Below are positions 16,801 through 26,317 of a stretch of 64,000 nucleotides of DNA, one piece after another. The notes beneath the pieces are model-generated. The model did no database searches, had not been told where the DNA came from, and saw only the letters and a list, made by a program, of their open reading frames with translations. The DNA comes from Anaerolineae bacterium (GTDB lineage Bacteria; Chloroflexota; Anaerolineae; Aggregatilineales; Phototrophicaceae): the NCBI GenBank assembly GCA_022823945.1, contig JAJEBK010000009.1:1-64000 (forward strand), given 5' to 3'. A program made the position numbers and the translations under genes. Position 1 is the first letter of the stretch; every line of letters begins with the position of its first letter.

Positions 16801-18738
16801 GTGAATGAGAACCCAGCGCCGCTTTCGGTGAACCAAGTCAGCATTCCCCGCGGTTTTTGGGCAGAGCGGCAAGCCGTCAACCGTCAGCGCACCATCCCCG
16901 CTATCTACCGCCAGCTGGAAGACACGGGCCGGTTGAAAGCCTGGTCGTTGCAGCGTACGCACCCGATACCGAATGACCGCGGCACAGTCTACATGTTCTG
17001 GGACTCCGATACTGGCAAGTGGCTCGAATCGGTAGCATACAGCCTGGCGACTCATCCCGATGACGCGCTGCAAAGCTTGGCTGATCAACTCATCGACGCG
17101 GTGGCAGGCGCGCAGCAAGCCGATGGCTATCTCAATACCTACTTCCCCGTACTAGCAGCCGATGCCAAATGGACGAACCTTCGCGATTGGCACGAGATGT
17201 ACAATGCGGGCCACCTCATCGAAGCTGCGGTCGCCTATTCGCAAGCCACCGGCAAAGACAAGCTGCTAGGCGTATTGTCGCGCTTTGCCGACCATATCGA
17301 CGCGACCTTTGGTCCTGACGATGGCAAGGCGCGCGGCTATCCCGGGCACCCCGAACTGGAGTTGGCGCTGGTCAAGCTCTACCGACATTCTGGCGAACGG
17401 CGTTACCTCGATCTGGCGAACTATTTCATCAACGAGCGCGGCCAGGTGCCGCATTATTTCGATATCGAAGCGGCGGCGCGCGGCGAAAAACGGGAGGACT
17501 TTTGGGCGCAGACCTACCGCTATTGTCAGGCGCACGCCCCCATCCGCGAGCACACCGAAGCCACCGGACATGCTGTGCGCGCCTGCTATCTGTATGCGGG
17601 TATCGCCGATGTGGCGCTGGAGACGGGCGATGCCGAGCTGCTGGATGCTTCGCGGCGGTTATGGGACGACCTGACGCAGCACCAGATGTATGTGACCGGC
17701 GGGCTGGGACCGGCGCACTCCAACGAGGGCTTCACTTTCGCTTATGATATGCCTACCGAAACAGCTTATGCCGAGACATGCGCATCAATCGCGCTGGCAT
17801 TCTGGGCGCAGCGCATGTTCCATCTCGATCCCGACAGCCGCTACATTGATGTGATGGAGCGCGCCATCTACAACGGCAGCCTGGCCGGGCTGTCTCACGA
17901 TGGCGAGACCTTTTTCTATGCCAATCCACTGGCATCGTATCCTCGCGTCAACCCCTACAGTCGCTGGAGCGGCATCACCACCGATCAGCATTATCGCCGC
18001 GAGCCGTGGTTCTTCTGTCCTTGCTGCCCGCCCAATATCTCGCGGCTCATCGCGGGCATCGGCGAATACCTGTATTCGCAATTGGGCGACCGCGTCTATG
18101 CGCATTTGTACCAGGACAGCACAGCCAGCTTGCAAGTGGCGGGCGGCGCGTTGCTGCTGGAGCAGCGAACGGATTATCCCTGGCGCGGCGATATCGACTT
18201 CACAATCCGCTGCGATCAGCCGCTGGACTTTGAGCTGGCGCTGCGATTGCCCGATTGGTGCGCCGATTACAGCTTGTCGCTCAACGGCGTGGATGTCGAA
18301 GTGGACAAGCAACGGGGCTATCTCGTGCTAGGGCGCAGTTGGTCGGATGGCGATCGCGTGTCTTTTCGCTTGTCCATGCCAGTCGAGCGCGTCTTGCCGC
18401 ATCCGGATATTCGCCAGGCGGCTGGGCAGCTGGCATTGCAGCGCGGTCCGTTGGTTTATTGCCTGGAAGAAGCCGACAATGGCGGACGCCTCGCCAATGT
18501 GGCTATTCCGCCCGGTGCTGCGCTGAGCGCCAGTTTCGATGCCGACCTGCTGGGTGGCGCGAGCATCGTTCAGGGCAAGGCGCTGCGCAGCGAAGCAAAT
18601 GGAGACAGCCCGGCGCTCTACCGCTATCAGCGCGGTGCAGAACAGACGCCTGCCGAGTTTGAATTCAAAGCCGTGCCCTATTATCTGTGGGCGAATCGCG
18701 AGCCGGGCGAAATGCGCGTGTGGATGCGCAGCAGTTGA
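16801..18738 (+). CDS. GH127 family beta-L-arabinofuranosidase
   Basis: Retaining glycosidase that removes beta-L-arabinofuranose, using a cysteine nucleophile held by zinc. The 645-residue protein matches HypBA1 in length and layout: an (alpha/alpha)6 barrel then beta domains. The zinc-site residues are present as Glu325 and Cys327 (AETCAS) and Cys408-Cys409 (CPCCPPN); Cys408 aligns with the known nucleophile. No signal peptide, so it acts inside the cell on imported oligosaccharide. Start is GTG at 16801, because AAAAGGAG lies 6 bp before it; an in-frame extension to 16711 would overlap the upstream gene. The set 2 transporter follows after 80 bp. Confidence 0.93.
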   Translation: MNENPAPLSVNQVSIPRGFWAERQAVNRQRTIPAIYRQLEDTGRLKAWSLQRTHPIPNDRGTVYMFWDSDTGKWLESVAYSLATHPDDALQSLADQLIDAVAGAQQADGYLNTYFPVLAADAKWTNLRDWHEMYNAGHLIEAAVAYSQATGKDKLLGVLSRFADHIDATFGPDDGKARGYPGHPELELALVKLYRHSGERRYLDLANYFINERGQVPHYFDIEAAARGEKREDFWAQTYRYCQAHAPIREHTEATGHAVRACYLYAGIADVALETGDAELLDASRRLWDDLTQHQMYVTGGLGPAHSNEGFTFAYDMPTETAYAETCASIALAFWAQRMFHLDPDSRYIDVMERAIYNGSLAGLSHDGETFFYANPLASYPRVNPYSRWSGITTDQHYRREPWFFCPCCPPNISRLIAGIGEYLYSQLGDRVYAHLYQDSTASLQVAGGALLLEQRTDYPWRGDIDFTIRCDQPLDFELALRLPDWCADYSLSLNGVDVEVDKQRGYLVLGRSWSDGDRVSFRLSMPVERVLPHPDIRQAAGQLALQRGPLVYCLEEADNGGRLANVAIPPGAALSASFDADLLGGASIVQGKALRSEANGDSPALYRYQRGAEQTPAEFEFKAVPYYLWANREPGEMRVWMRSS

Positions 18739-18780
18739 ATGGCAGTCCCCGATCGACCGTGCTGGCGGCGTTCGGTACGA

Positions 18781-18803
18781 AATTGTTGGCGAACTGAACA
18801 ATT
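18781..18803 (+). promoter_or_regulatory. Hairpin before the set 2 binding-protein gene
   Basis: AATTGTT (18781-18787) and AACAATT (18797-18803) form a perfect 7-bp inverted repeat with a 9-nt loop, ending 3 bp before the AAGGAG ribosome-binding site. In RNA it could affect processing or translation; as DNA it could be an operator. Confidence 0.45.
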
Positions 18804-18818
18804 ATAAGGAGAAGCAAA

Positions 18819-20195
18819 ATGAGCGTATCAAGAAGAGAGTTTCTGAAGTTGGCCGGTTCGTCGGCGGGGGCGCTGGCGATGTTGTCGCGGATGGGCGCGC
18901 TGCCACCGGTGCTTGCTCAAGATGCGACGACCATCACGTTCGGCGGGTGGGGCGGCGTGGCCGAAGACGAAGGCGTCAAGGCGGCCATAGAGGTCTTCCA
19001 AGCCGAGAACCCTGATGTCAATGTTGTTTGGCAGCATACGCCCAGCGCCAGCGAATACTCGCGGGTGACGCTGACCAATATCGCGGCTGGCACAGCGCCC
19101 GATACCTCCTTCATCCGTTCGGATGATTACACCACTCTGGCGGCTGGCGGCGTCTTGCAAGATATCACCGACCTGGTGAAAAACGACTCGCTGCTGGGAC
19201 AAGAGAATTACTTCATCGAGCCACAAGAATCGAACCGCTGCGAAGTCAATGGCCGTTGGTATGGCATCGGGTCGACCTGGGTCGCCCACCACATCTATTA
19301 CAACGCCGAGCTCTTTGACGAGGCTGGCATCACGCCGCCCGGCTTCCAGGACGATGAAATCTGGGAATGGGATGAGTTTCTGGCGATCTGTAACCAGCTG
19401 ACCAAAGACAGCAATGGTCGTCATCCCGATGACGCCGGCTTCGACCGCGAAGACATCGTACAGTGGGCGGTCGATTGGGCGACCTCCTGGTGGATGCCCC
19501 TGGCGGCGGCTGTGCATTCCAATGGCGGCGAGTTCATCAACGAAGAGGGATTGTGCGCGCTGGATTCGCCCGAGGCCATGGAAGCGATGCAGCGGCTTGC
19601 CGACCTCGTGCATGTGCATCATGTCGCGCCGCGTGGCGCATCAATCGAAAGTCTGGGTATGAACAACACCCAGATGATCAATGCGGGCCGGCTGGCTATG
19701 GGCGTCGATGGCTCGTGGGCGCTGTCCTGGATGAATCCGTCTTTGCTGGATGTGCAGATGGGCACGGGCGCATTGCCGAAGATGGTGAAGCCGGCCAGTC
19801 TGATGCAAGCCCACTTCCATTCCATCTTGTCATCGACGCAACATCCCGAAGCAGCCTGGCGCTGGCTGCGCTTCTTGGCGACGCCATTTTACCAAGAGCA
19901 CTTCGCCAAGATCGGCCTGTGGATCCCCAATCAGAGCAGCATGTTGACAGAAGAGGGTCTGAAAGGCTGGGTGCGCGAGGGCATCCACCCGGAAAACTAT
20001 TCGCAGTTTGCCACCGACTACCTGCCCAAGCACGGTGTCGCTGGCTATCTGCCGCCGGGCTGGATCGAAGCTCGCAACGACTTCATCACGCCAGCATTCG
20101 AGGCATTGACCAACGGCGAGCAGGCTGCCGATGTCTTCCCGAATGCCGTGCGCCAAGCCAACGAAGTGTTGATGTTCGCGCGCGACGATATGTAG
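18819..20195 (+). CDS. Sugar ABC transporter substrate-binding protein (CUT1, set 2, Tat signal)
   Basis: 458-residue solute-binding protein whose N-terminus is a twin-arginine signal (SRREFLK, residues 4-10, then a short hydrophobic stretch and VLAQ near residue 33), so it should be exported already folded. The other three CUT1 binding proteins here use Sec signals. Mature features of the family: TITFGGWGG, then NIAAGTAPDTSFI near residue 90, WEWDEF near 187, and MGVDGSWALSWM. AAGGAGAAG lies 7 bp before the ATG. It follows GH127, so it probably delivers a beta-L-arabinofuranoside. Confidence 0.92.
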   Translation: MSVSRREFLKLAGSSAGALAMLSRMGALPPVLAQDATTITFGGWGGVAEDEGVKAAIEVFQAENPDVNVVWQHTPSASEYSRVTLTNIAAGTAPDTSFIRSDDYTTLAAGGVLQDITDLVKNDSLLGQENYFIEPQESNRCEVNGRWYGIGSTWVAHHIYYNAELFDEAGITPPGFQDDEIWEWDEFLAICNQLTKDSNGRHPDDAGFDREDIVQWAVDWATSWWMPLAAAVHSNGGEFINEEGLCALDSPEAMEAMQRLADLVHVHHVAPRGASIESLGMNNTQMINAGRLAMGVDGSWALSWMNPSLLDVQMGTGALPKMVKPASLMQAHFHSILSSTQHPEAAWRWLRFLATPFYQEHFAKIGLWIPNQSSMLTEEGLKGWVREGIHPENYSQFATDYLPKHGVAGYLPPGWIEARNDFITPAFEALTNGEQAADVFPNAVRQANEVLMFARDDM

Positions 20196-20231
20196 AGGCG
20201 CAATAGTTAAGCGCCATGTATCGAATGGGCT

Positions 20232-20254
20232 GGGGGGACAAGCATCGTCCTCCC
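20232..20254 (+). promoter_or_regulatory. Intercistronic hairpin, set 2
   Basis: GGGGGGAC (20232-20239), a 7-nt loop and GTCCTCCC (20247-20254) make an 8-bp stem with one G.U pair. The wobble pairs only in the transcribed sense. A smaller hairpin GGCGC/GCGCC is at 20197-20215. Both lie between the binding-protein and first permease genes. Confidence 0.6.
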
Positions 20255-20291
20255 GTGCCCGCCCTGACTACCAAACCTGTGAGCAGAGCCA

Positions 20292-21224
20292 GTGTCACTT
20301 GTCGACGGATCGTTGTGGTTGACACAGCAATATAATCGACTGAGCTTGAAACGCCGCCGCACCCTGATGGGCTATGTTTTCATCACGCCCTTCATTTTGG
20401 GTTTCGTCTTCTGGTTTCTGGTGCCGGCTGTCGTCGCCGCTTATTTGACGCTGCAGCGCTGGAATCTGATCTCGCCGCCGCGCTTCGTGGGCATGTACAA
20501 CTTCAACCGCATGCTCAATGACCCGCTGCTGCTGCAAAGCTTGAAAGTGACCGTGCTATTCTCTGCCATATCGGTGCCGCTGGGGCTGGTCTTTGCCTTC
20601 TTCCTCGCCAGCCTCATCAACAATAAGTTTCGTGGCATCGCCGTCTTCCGCACCATTTATTTCTTGCCCAGCATCGTGCCGGCTGTCGCCAACGCCATTC
20701 TGTGGGCTTGGCTCTTCAACACCGAGTTTGGATTGATCAACTTCGTGATTCGCGCGCTGGGCGGGCCAAAGATCGGCTGGCTGCAAGACCCCAACTGGGT
20801 GATGGTCGCCTTCGTGATTTTGACCGTCTGGGGTGTTGGCGGCTCGATGATCATCTTCCTGGCCGGCTTGCAAGGCATCCCCAAGATCTATTACGAAGCA
20901 GCCGAAATTGACGGCGCTGGTCGTTGGCAACGTTTGCTCAATGTAACTCTGCCCATGATGTCGCCCATCATCTTTTTTAACCTGGTGATTGGCTTCATCA
21001 ACTCTTTCCAGATATTCGTCAGCGCCTTGCTGATTACCAATGGCGGACCGCAGAATTCGACGCTTTTCCTGGTGCTCTACATCTATCGCACGGCATTTGG
21101 CAGCCAAAAGATGGGTTATGCGGCTGTACTGTCCTGGCTGCTCTTCGCTATCTTGATGATTTTGTCATTCTTTGTTTTTCGCTATATCGGCTCGCGGGTG
21201 TATTACGAAAATCCTGACGAATGA
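20292..21224 (+). CDS. Sugar ABC transporter permease (MalF/UgpA type, set 2)
   Basis: 310 residues with six membrane segments and an EAA loop ([25 protein letters not shown], around 200-224). GTG start at 20292; the first membrane helix begins near residue 33. Separated from its binding protein by 96 bp containing two hairpins, an arrangement seen in other transport operons of this window. Its stop overlaps an in-frame ATG of the next gene. Confidence 0.93.
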   Translation: MSLVDGSLWLTQQYNRLSLKRRRTLMGYVFITPFILGFVFWFLVPAVVAAYLTLQRWNLISPPRFVGMYNFNRMLNDPLLLQSLKVTVLFSAISVPLGLVFAFFLASLINNKFRGIAVFRTIYFLPSIVPAVANAILWAWLFNTEFGLINFVIRALGGPKIGWLQDPNWVMVAFVILTVWGVGGSMIIFLAGLQGIPKIYYEAAEIDGAGRWQRLLNVTLPMMSPIIFFNLVIGFINSFQIFVSALLITNGGPQNSTLFLVLYIYRTAFGSQKMGYAAVLSWLLFAILMILSFFVFRYIGSRVYYENPDE

Positions 21225-21235
21225 AGGACGGGACG

Positions 21236-22096
21236 ATGGCAAGCAAACCCAAGCGGAATCAGCGATCGTTGGGAGACCGGCTCTTCCATTGGCTGACGGT
21301 ATTCTTGCTGGTCTTCTTCGCTGTTGTGATGGTTGCGCCTTTTGTGTGGCTGGTTTCCAGCTCGCTGAAGACGCAGCTCAACATCTTCCAGTATCCGCCC
21401 GAATTCTTGCCCGACCCCTGGATGCCCCAGAATTACATCAACGCGATGACCTACAAACCATTCGGTCTCTATTTTCGCAATACGCTGCTGGTCGCCGGGC
21501 TGAATGTCATCGCGGTGGTTTTCACATCGTCATTCTGCGCCTATGGATTCGCCAGGATGCGCTTCCCCGGGCGTGATCTCTGGTTCGGCATTGTGATGGC
21601 GACGCTCTTCCTGCCCTATGCCATCTTGCTGGTGCCCAGTTTCATCGTGTTTTCGCGCTTGGGCTGGGTCGATACTTTCCTGCCGCTGGTGGTACCACAA
21701 TTCTTTGGCGGCGGCGCATTCAACATCTTCTTGATGCGGCAGTTCTTCCGCACGATTCCGGAGGAAATCTGCGATGCTGCGCGCATTGACGGCTGCAGCG
21801 AGTTCGGCGTCTACTGGCGCATCATGCTGCCGCTGTCCAAGCCTGCGCTGATCACCATCGGCATATTCACATTTTTGTTTGCCTGGAACGACTTGATCGG
21901 TCCGATGACCTATTTGCGCTCGCCGGACAATTTCACCATCGCCGTGGGCTTGGCATCTTTCCGAAGCCAGACCGACATCCACTGGGATTTGCAGTTGGCG
22001 GCATCCGCGGCTGTGACCTTGCCAGTCATCGCGATATTCTTTTTGTCGCAGCGCTACTTCATTCAGGGCGTGGTGATGACGGGCTTGAAAGGCTGA
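21236..22096 (+). CDS. Sugar ABC transporter permease (MalG/UgpE type, set 2)
   Basis: 286 residues, six membrane segments, EAA loop ([24 protein letters not shown]) and the C-terminal [10 protein letters not shown] end usual for MalG-like subunits. I chose ATG at 21236 since AAGGAC lies 7 bp before it; ATG at 21221, overlapping the previous stop, is in frame and possible. The gene converges on livF with only 6 bp between, with no terminator visible. Confidence 0.92.
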   Translation: MASKPKRNQRSLGDRLFHWLTVFLLVFFAVVMVAPFVWLVSSSLKTQLNIFQYPPEFLPDPWMPQNYINAMTYKPFGLYFRNTLLVAGLNVIAVVFTSSFCAYGFARMRFPGRDLWFGIVMATLFLPYAILLVPSFIVFSRLGWVDTFLPLVVPQFFGGGAFNIFLMRQFFRTIPEEICDAARIDGCSEFGVYWRIMLPLSKPALITIGIFTFLFAWNDLIGPMTYLRSPDNFTIAVGLASFRSQTDIHWDLQLAASAAVTLPVIAIFFLSQRYFIQGVVMTGLKG

Positions 22097-22102
22097 TGAG
22101 GA

Positions 22103-22804
22103 TTATGCCCAGAAGGCTTTTTCCAGGTCGTCAAAGTCGGCAGCCGGTCCTTCAAACTTGTTGCGCCCCAGCTCCAGCACATAGACATAATCGGCGATCT
22201 TGAGCGCCTCGCGGATCTCCTGGTCGACCAGCACAATCGTCAATCCCTCGCGGTCGCGCAGGTCGACCAGCATGCGATAGACCTCTTCGCTGAGCAGCTT
22301 GGCCAAACCAGCGGTCGGTTCGTCGACCAGAATGACTTCCGGGTCGGTCATCAATGTGCGGCCGATTTCTACCATGCGCTGCTGACCGCCCGACAAGTTG
22401 CCGGCCGGGTCGTGCTGCTTCTCGTGCAAAATGGGGAAGCGCTGGTAATTCTCCTCGATCTTGCTTTCCATGCGCGTTTTGTCGTTTTTGAATGTCCATG
22501 CGCCCATCATCAGATTCTCGCGCACCGACATATGTTTGAAGACGCCGGGCTGCTGGGGGATATAACTGATGCCGAGGTCGATCAAGCGGTGCGTCGCCGT
22601 GCCGGTTACATCTCTGCCGTTCAACAGCACTTCGCCGCTGTGTGGCTTTAGGAAGCCATAGACGGCTTTCAGCAAGGTGGATTTGCCGACACCGTTCGCG
22701 CCCAGGATCGTGGTCAGCTTGCCCGTTTCGGCGGTCAGGCTGAGGCCGCGCAGGATGTGCAGGTCTTCGTAATAGCCGACATACAAATCGTTGATTTCGA
22801 GCAT
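22103..22804 (-). CDS. livF: Branched-chain amino acid-type ABC transporter ATPase LivF
   Basis: 233-residue cytoplasmic ATPase: Walker A GANGVGKST (about residues 35-43), signature LSGGQQ near 137, Walker B ILVDEPTAGL. Its C-terminus is the LivF type, with a short EGPAADF end. ATG at 22804 is preferred, with AGGAC upstream; GTG at 22810 overlaps the livG stop. Last gene of livKHMGF. The Liv family carries branched-chain amino acids but also amides, urea and aromatic acids; the substrate here is not evident. Confidence 0.93.
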   Translation of the reverse strand: MLEINDLYVGYYEDLHILRGLSLTAETGKLTTILGANGVGKSTLLKAVYGFLKPHSGEVLLNGRDVTGTATHRLIDLGISYIPQQPGVFKHMSVRENLMMGAWTFKNDKTRMESKIEENYQRFPILHEKQHDPAGNLSGGQQRMVEIGRTLMTDPEVILVDEPTAGLAKLLSEEVYRMLVDLRDREGLTIVLVDQEIREALKIADYVYVLELGRNKFEGPAADFDDLEKAFWA

Positions 22805-22806
22805 GA

Positions 22807-23535
22807 TCACTCGTCCTCGCCCAGATAGGCTTCAATGACGGCGGGGTCGCTTTTGACGGCTTGTGGCTCGCCATCGGCGATCAATGCGCCATTGTTCAGC
22901 ACGATCAGGCGCTGGCTCAACTCGAACACGGCGCCCATATTATGGCTGATGAGGATGATGGCTTTGCCGTCCTCGTGCACGCGATGGATATAGCTGTAGA
23001 TGGTCTCTTGCAAGCGCGGATGCACGCCGGCGAATGGTTCGTCCAGGATAATGACCGCTGGATCGAGCATCAGCAGCCTGCCCAGCTCCAGCAGTTTGCG
23101 CTGTCCGCCACTCAAGGCGCGGCTTAGTTCGTTGGTCAGGTGGTCTATGGTCAGCAGGTCGAGAATCTCATGTGCGCGGGCTTCGATATCGCCTTGGCGA
23201 GCGCGCGGCCGGATAGCCAGTCCCGGCACCATCATATTCTCCATCACGGTCATTCTGCCCAGCGCGCGCGTGATCTGGAAGGTGCGTCCCAAGCCGGCGC
23301 GAACCACATCATAAGGCGGGTGCCCATCTATGCGCCGCCCGTTGAGATAGATCGTGCCATTGGTCGGTTTCAGCATCCCGCTCATGACATTGGTGAGCGT
23401 CGTCTTGCCTGCGCCATTGGGACCAATCATGCCGATTAGTTGTGGCTTGACAACGCTGAACGAAACATGATCAACCGCCTGGTTGCCGCCGAAGCGCATG
23501 ACGATAGAGTTCAGCTCCAGGTTGATCTCACTCAT
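22807..23535 (-). CDS. livG: Branched-chain amino acid-type ABC transporter ATPase LivG
   Basis: 242-residue ATPase partner of LivF. Walker A GPNGAGKTT near residue 38, signature LSGGQRKLLELGR near 140, Walker B VIILDEPFAGVHP, and the LivG-type C-terminal EAYLGED. GGAGGTGGG directly precedes ATG at 23535, which is within the end of livM (8-nt overlap), so translation is coupled. An upstream in-frame start at 23568 would lengthen it into livM without conserved sequence. Confidence 0.93.
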   Translation of the reverse strand: MSEINLELNSIVMRFGGNQAVDHVSFSVVKPQLIGMIGPNGAGKTTLTNVMSGMLKPTNGTIYLNGRRIDGHPPYDVVRAGLGRTFQITRALGRMTVMENMMVPGLAIRPRARQGDIEARAHEILDLLTIDHLTNELSRALSGGQRKLLELGRLLMLDPAVIILDEPFAGVHPRLQETIYSYIHRVHEDGKAIILISHNMGAVFELSQRLIVLNNGALIADGEPQAVKSDPAVIEAYLGEDE

Positions 23536-24676
23536 CGCCCACCTCCAGCCGCGCGGCATGGTCTTCATCGCTCTCGCGCTTGGCGACTGTCTCTTTCATG
23601 ACGATGTCGCGTCCGCTGAACCAGGTGATGATGGGGTAGAGCAAGCCGTTGCGCATGAATCGCAACGTCAAGACCATCACGAGGCCAAAGAGCGCGTATC
23701 TCCAGGCGCCCGGCTCCCAGACGAAGGCATCTGCCCCGTCCGCCATGGTTAAGCCAAACGGCAATGTGATGACGACCTCGCGCGTGGCTTCCAGCAAGTA
23801 GCGCGCAATGAAGGCGCCCGCCGCCGCGCCGATCAAACTCTCCATGCCGCCTATCACGGCATAGGCGATGATCAACGACATCTGCAAAATCTCCAACTGC
23901 TCGGGGATGATGCGTTCGCTGCCGATATCGCTGTAAAATATTCCGCCTGCCAAGCCGACAATCATGCTGGTGAAGACGAAGACCAAAATCTTGTAGCGCA
24001 CCACATTCACGCCCAGCGCCGAGGCGGCATCTTCGTCTTCGCGCATGGCACGCAAGAACAATCCCACCGGCGAGTTCGCGACCCAATACAGCGCCAGCAG
24101 GCATACGATGAGCAGCGCGAACATCAGGTAATATTCGACCTGGCGTGCCGTATCGACATCGGCGATTTGCAGCAGCGGACGCAGCGACAGCCCGTTCGAG
24201 CCGCCGGTATAGTCATATTCCGTCAACATGACGATGCGGAAGAGCTCGGAAAAGGCGATCGTAAACAGCGCCAGATATGCCGAGCGCAGACGCAGCAAAA
24301 GCCAGCCGATCACCAGCCCGACCAAACCAGCCACTATAGTGCCGATGAAGATCGCGCCCACAGACGAAACCGACTCCGGAGTCAAAAATGCGAAGCCATC
24401 GCGCGCCGCCAGCCCGGCCACATACGCGCCAATGCCCATGAATGCCATGTGCCCAAACGAAAACTGCCCGGCGATGCCAGCCAGCAGCGCCCAGCTTGAT
24501 GACATGATGGCGTAGAAGAAGCCGCTAATAAAAACGGTCTTGGCGTAGTTCGACTGTGTTGTGTCGTTGGGAAACCACAAAAAGTAGACAACGATTAGCG
24601 CCAGCAGGGCATAACCCAGCCTGCGCCGTCCAATGCCCGCATCCACCCTCGCTTCAATCCGTTGGAAGAGTGCCAT
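23528..24676 (-). CDS. livM: Branched-chain amino acid-type ABC transporter permease LivM
   Basis: About 382 residues with eight or nine membrane segments and the LivM signature around GQFSFGHMAFMGIGAYVAG (near residue 70) and MREDEDAASALGVNV in the cytoplasmic loop near 220. A charged C-terminal tail (KETVAKRESDEDHAARLEVGDE) is longer than usual. ATG at 24676 lies 2 bp after the livH stop; TTG at 24682 would overlap it (TTGA) and has the better-spaced GGGAG, so the start is uncertain by two codons. Confidence 0.92.
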   Translation of the reverse strand: MALFQRIEARVDAGIGRRRLGYALLALIVVYFLWFPNDTTQSNYAKTVFISGFFYAIMSSSWALLAGIAGQFSFGHMAFMGIGAYVAGLAARDGFAFLTPESVSSVGAIFIGTIVAGLVGLVIGWLLLRLRSAYLALFTIAFSELFRIVMLTEYDYTGGSNGLSLRPLLQIADVDTARQVEYYLMFALLIVCLLALYWVANSPVGLFLRAMREDEDAASALGVNVVRYKILVFVFTSMIVGLAGGIFYSDIGSERIIPEQLEILQMSLIIAYAVIGGMESLIGAAAGAFIARYLLEATREVVITLPFGLTMADGADAFVWEPGAWRYALFGLVMVLTLRFMRNGLLYPIITWFSGRDIVMKETVAKRESDEDHAARLEVGDE

Positions 24677-24678
24677 GA

Positions 24679-26217
24679 TCAATGTTGCTCCCTTCCGAAG
24701 AGACCGGTCGGCTTCAACAGCAAGACCAGCGCAAAGATGACCAGCGCGAAAGCTTCTTTGTAGGCTGCGCCGCGGCTGGGGTCGGGATGACAGCCTGCGC
24801 CCAGCGCCTCGACTATGCCGACGATGATGCCGCCGACCAGCGCCCCCGGCACAGAGCCAAGCCCGCCCAGGACGACGATCACATACGAACGCCCGACCAT
24901 CTCTGCGCCCACCCAGGGCACCCAGGCAAAGATCGGAATCAGCGCAGCTCCAGACATTGCCGCCAGCATGGAGCCCAAGCCAAAGGACAGCGTATTCATA
25001 TTGGTCGGATTGATGCCGGTTACCGCTGCTGCTTGCCGGTCCTGGCTGGTGGCGCGCAAGGCTCGCCCGGTCCAGGTTCGCTGCAAAAAATAGAGCAGCG
25101 CGAATATCAGCGCGATACCCACCAGCATGGCAAAGGCGCGGTCGCCGATGATGTTGATTGGGCCAAACGCGAACTCATCGGTGACCTGTGTGCGCGGCAG
25201 GGTAAAGCGCCGAACTTCTATGAAGCGGTCGGTGCGCTGGGGGAAAGGTCCCGCAATCGCCAGTGTCGTGTATTCGATGACAAAACCAAAGCCAAAGGTG
25301 ATCAGAATCGCGTATTCCGAGACGCGCTCTATCAGTCCGTCGTGCATGGGTTTCAGGAACATGCGCTCAAAGAAGGCACCCATCAGGAATACGATTAGCG
25401 CCGCCACCGGGATGCCCCACAGCGGATTGATGCTGATTTCTGTGCCTGTCAATTGGCTGAGCAGGTTCGAGCCGTGCATCAAAAAGTAAAACGAAAAATA
25501 GCCGCCCACCATGTAGAGTTGGCCATGCGCGAAACTCACGATGCCTTGGACAGAATAGATCAGCGTCAAGCCCACCGCCATCAGCGAATAGATGCAGCCA
25601 ATGACGACGCCATTGGCGGTCTGCTGCGCCAGGTAGGTGATATGATAAGGCGCGGCCACACAGAGGTTGTCGGCATTGTGCAGGGCAAAAAGCGTGTATA
25701 TCTGCCATGCGCCCAGCGAACCCAGCACGACCATCCAGTCGCGGCTGATTTTGGGGGTATCCCTCCACATCAAACCAATAATCAGGGGACCGATAGCGAA
25801 ACCGCCCAAGGCAGCGGCGGTAAGCACATTCCGATCGTCTGCTTCGGTTTCGCGGTAACGGCGGGGGATGAGGTAGGCTGCGATCGCTGACCACAAAGGA
25901 CCCGCCAAAATCAGCCAGGCTATGGATGGCAAGTTGGGGTCTTCTATGCGCACAAGGGCTTGCGAAGAAATAAAGACGGCAACAAATAGTCCGATAGTTA
26001 AGGTGGCGCGAGTGATCCAGCGGGGGCGCAAGTAATATAGACCAACCCCCAAGGGTCCCAGCGCGAAACCACTGACGACGCCCGCGACTTGCAGCGTGGA
26101 GAGGCTTGGCTCGTCGTCATTTTTGCGTTTGTCGGCAACTTGGGGCAGCGCCCACAAACCAATCACAGCCCAAAGCGGTCCAGCGAGCAGAAGCCAGGCA
26201 AGGAAGGCATCAATCAT
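24679..26217 (-). CDS. livH: LivH permease with a duplicated N-terminal membrane extension
   Basis: 512 residues. The normal LivH permease begins near residue 195 (YLAQQTANGVVIGCIYSLMAVGLTLIYS, then GIVSFAHGQLYMVGGY). The first 190 residues are extra and contain two copies of one unit: residues 6-65 and 99-153 share AWLLLAGPLW / AWLILAGPLW followed by a charged linker and GFALGPLGVGL / GFAIGPLIIGL. Each copy looks like two membrane helices. The extension is in frame, uses the same codon style, and its ATG at 26217 has AGGAGC upstream, so it is not an artefact of start choice. Role unknown; it may bind a partner or sense the membrane. livK lies 100 bp upstream, livM directly downstream. Confidence 0.88.
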   Translation of the reverse strand: MIDAFLAWLLLAGPLWAVIGLWALPQVADKRKNDDEPSLSTLQVAGVVSGFALGPLGVGLYYLRPRWITRATLTIGLFVAVFISSQALVRIEDPNLPSIAWLILAGPLWSAIAAYLIPRRYRETEADDRNVLTAAALGGFAIGPLIIGLMWRDTPKISRDWMVVLGSLGAWQIYTLFALHNADNLCVAAPYHITYLAQQTANGVVIGCIYSLMAVGLTLIYSVQGIVSFAHGQLYMVGGYFSFYFLMHGSNLLSQLTGTEISINPLWGIPVAALIVFLMGAFFERMFLKPMHDGLIERVSEYAILITFGFGFVIEYTTLAIAGPFPQRTDRFIEVRRFTLPRTQVTDEFAFGPINIIGDRAFAMLVGIALIFALLYFLQRTWTGRALRATSQDRQAAAVTGINPTNMNTLSFGLGSMLAAMSGAALIPIFAWVPWVGAEMVGRSYVIVVLGGLGSVPGALVGGIIVGIVEALGAGCHPDPSRGAAYKEAFALVIFALVLLLKPTGLFGREQH

Positions 26218-26254
26218 GTCTTTGCTCCTGGTGTTGGCTGATTGTCAAAGCAGA

Positions 26255-26279
26255 TGGGGCAGGCGCAATGCCCACCCCA
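26255..26279 (-). promoter_or_regulatory. Intercistronic hairpin between livK and livH
   Basis: In the minus-strand transcript TGGGGTGGGC, a 5-nt loop and GCCTGCCCCA form a 10-bp stem with two adjacent wobble pairs (U.G and G.U). On the other strand those positions are C/A mismatches, so the structure is specific to the RNA sense. Confidence 0.55.
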
Positions 26280-26317
26280 ACGCGAATCGGTATGACTGTG
26301 GATGATTGCACCCACGC

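Noticed and set aside
18783-18808. TTGTTG and TATAAG before the set 2 binding protein as a promoter
   Set aside because: Spacer is only 14 bp; the inverted repeat and ribosome-binding site explain these bases better.
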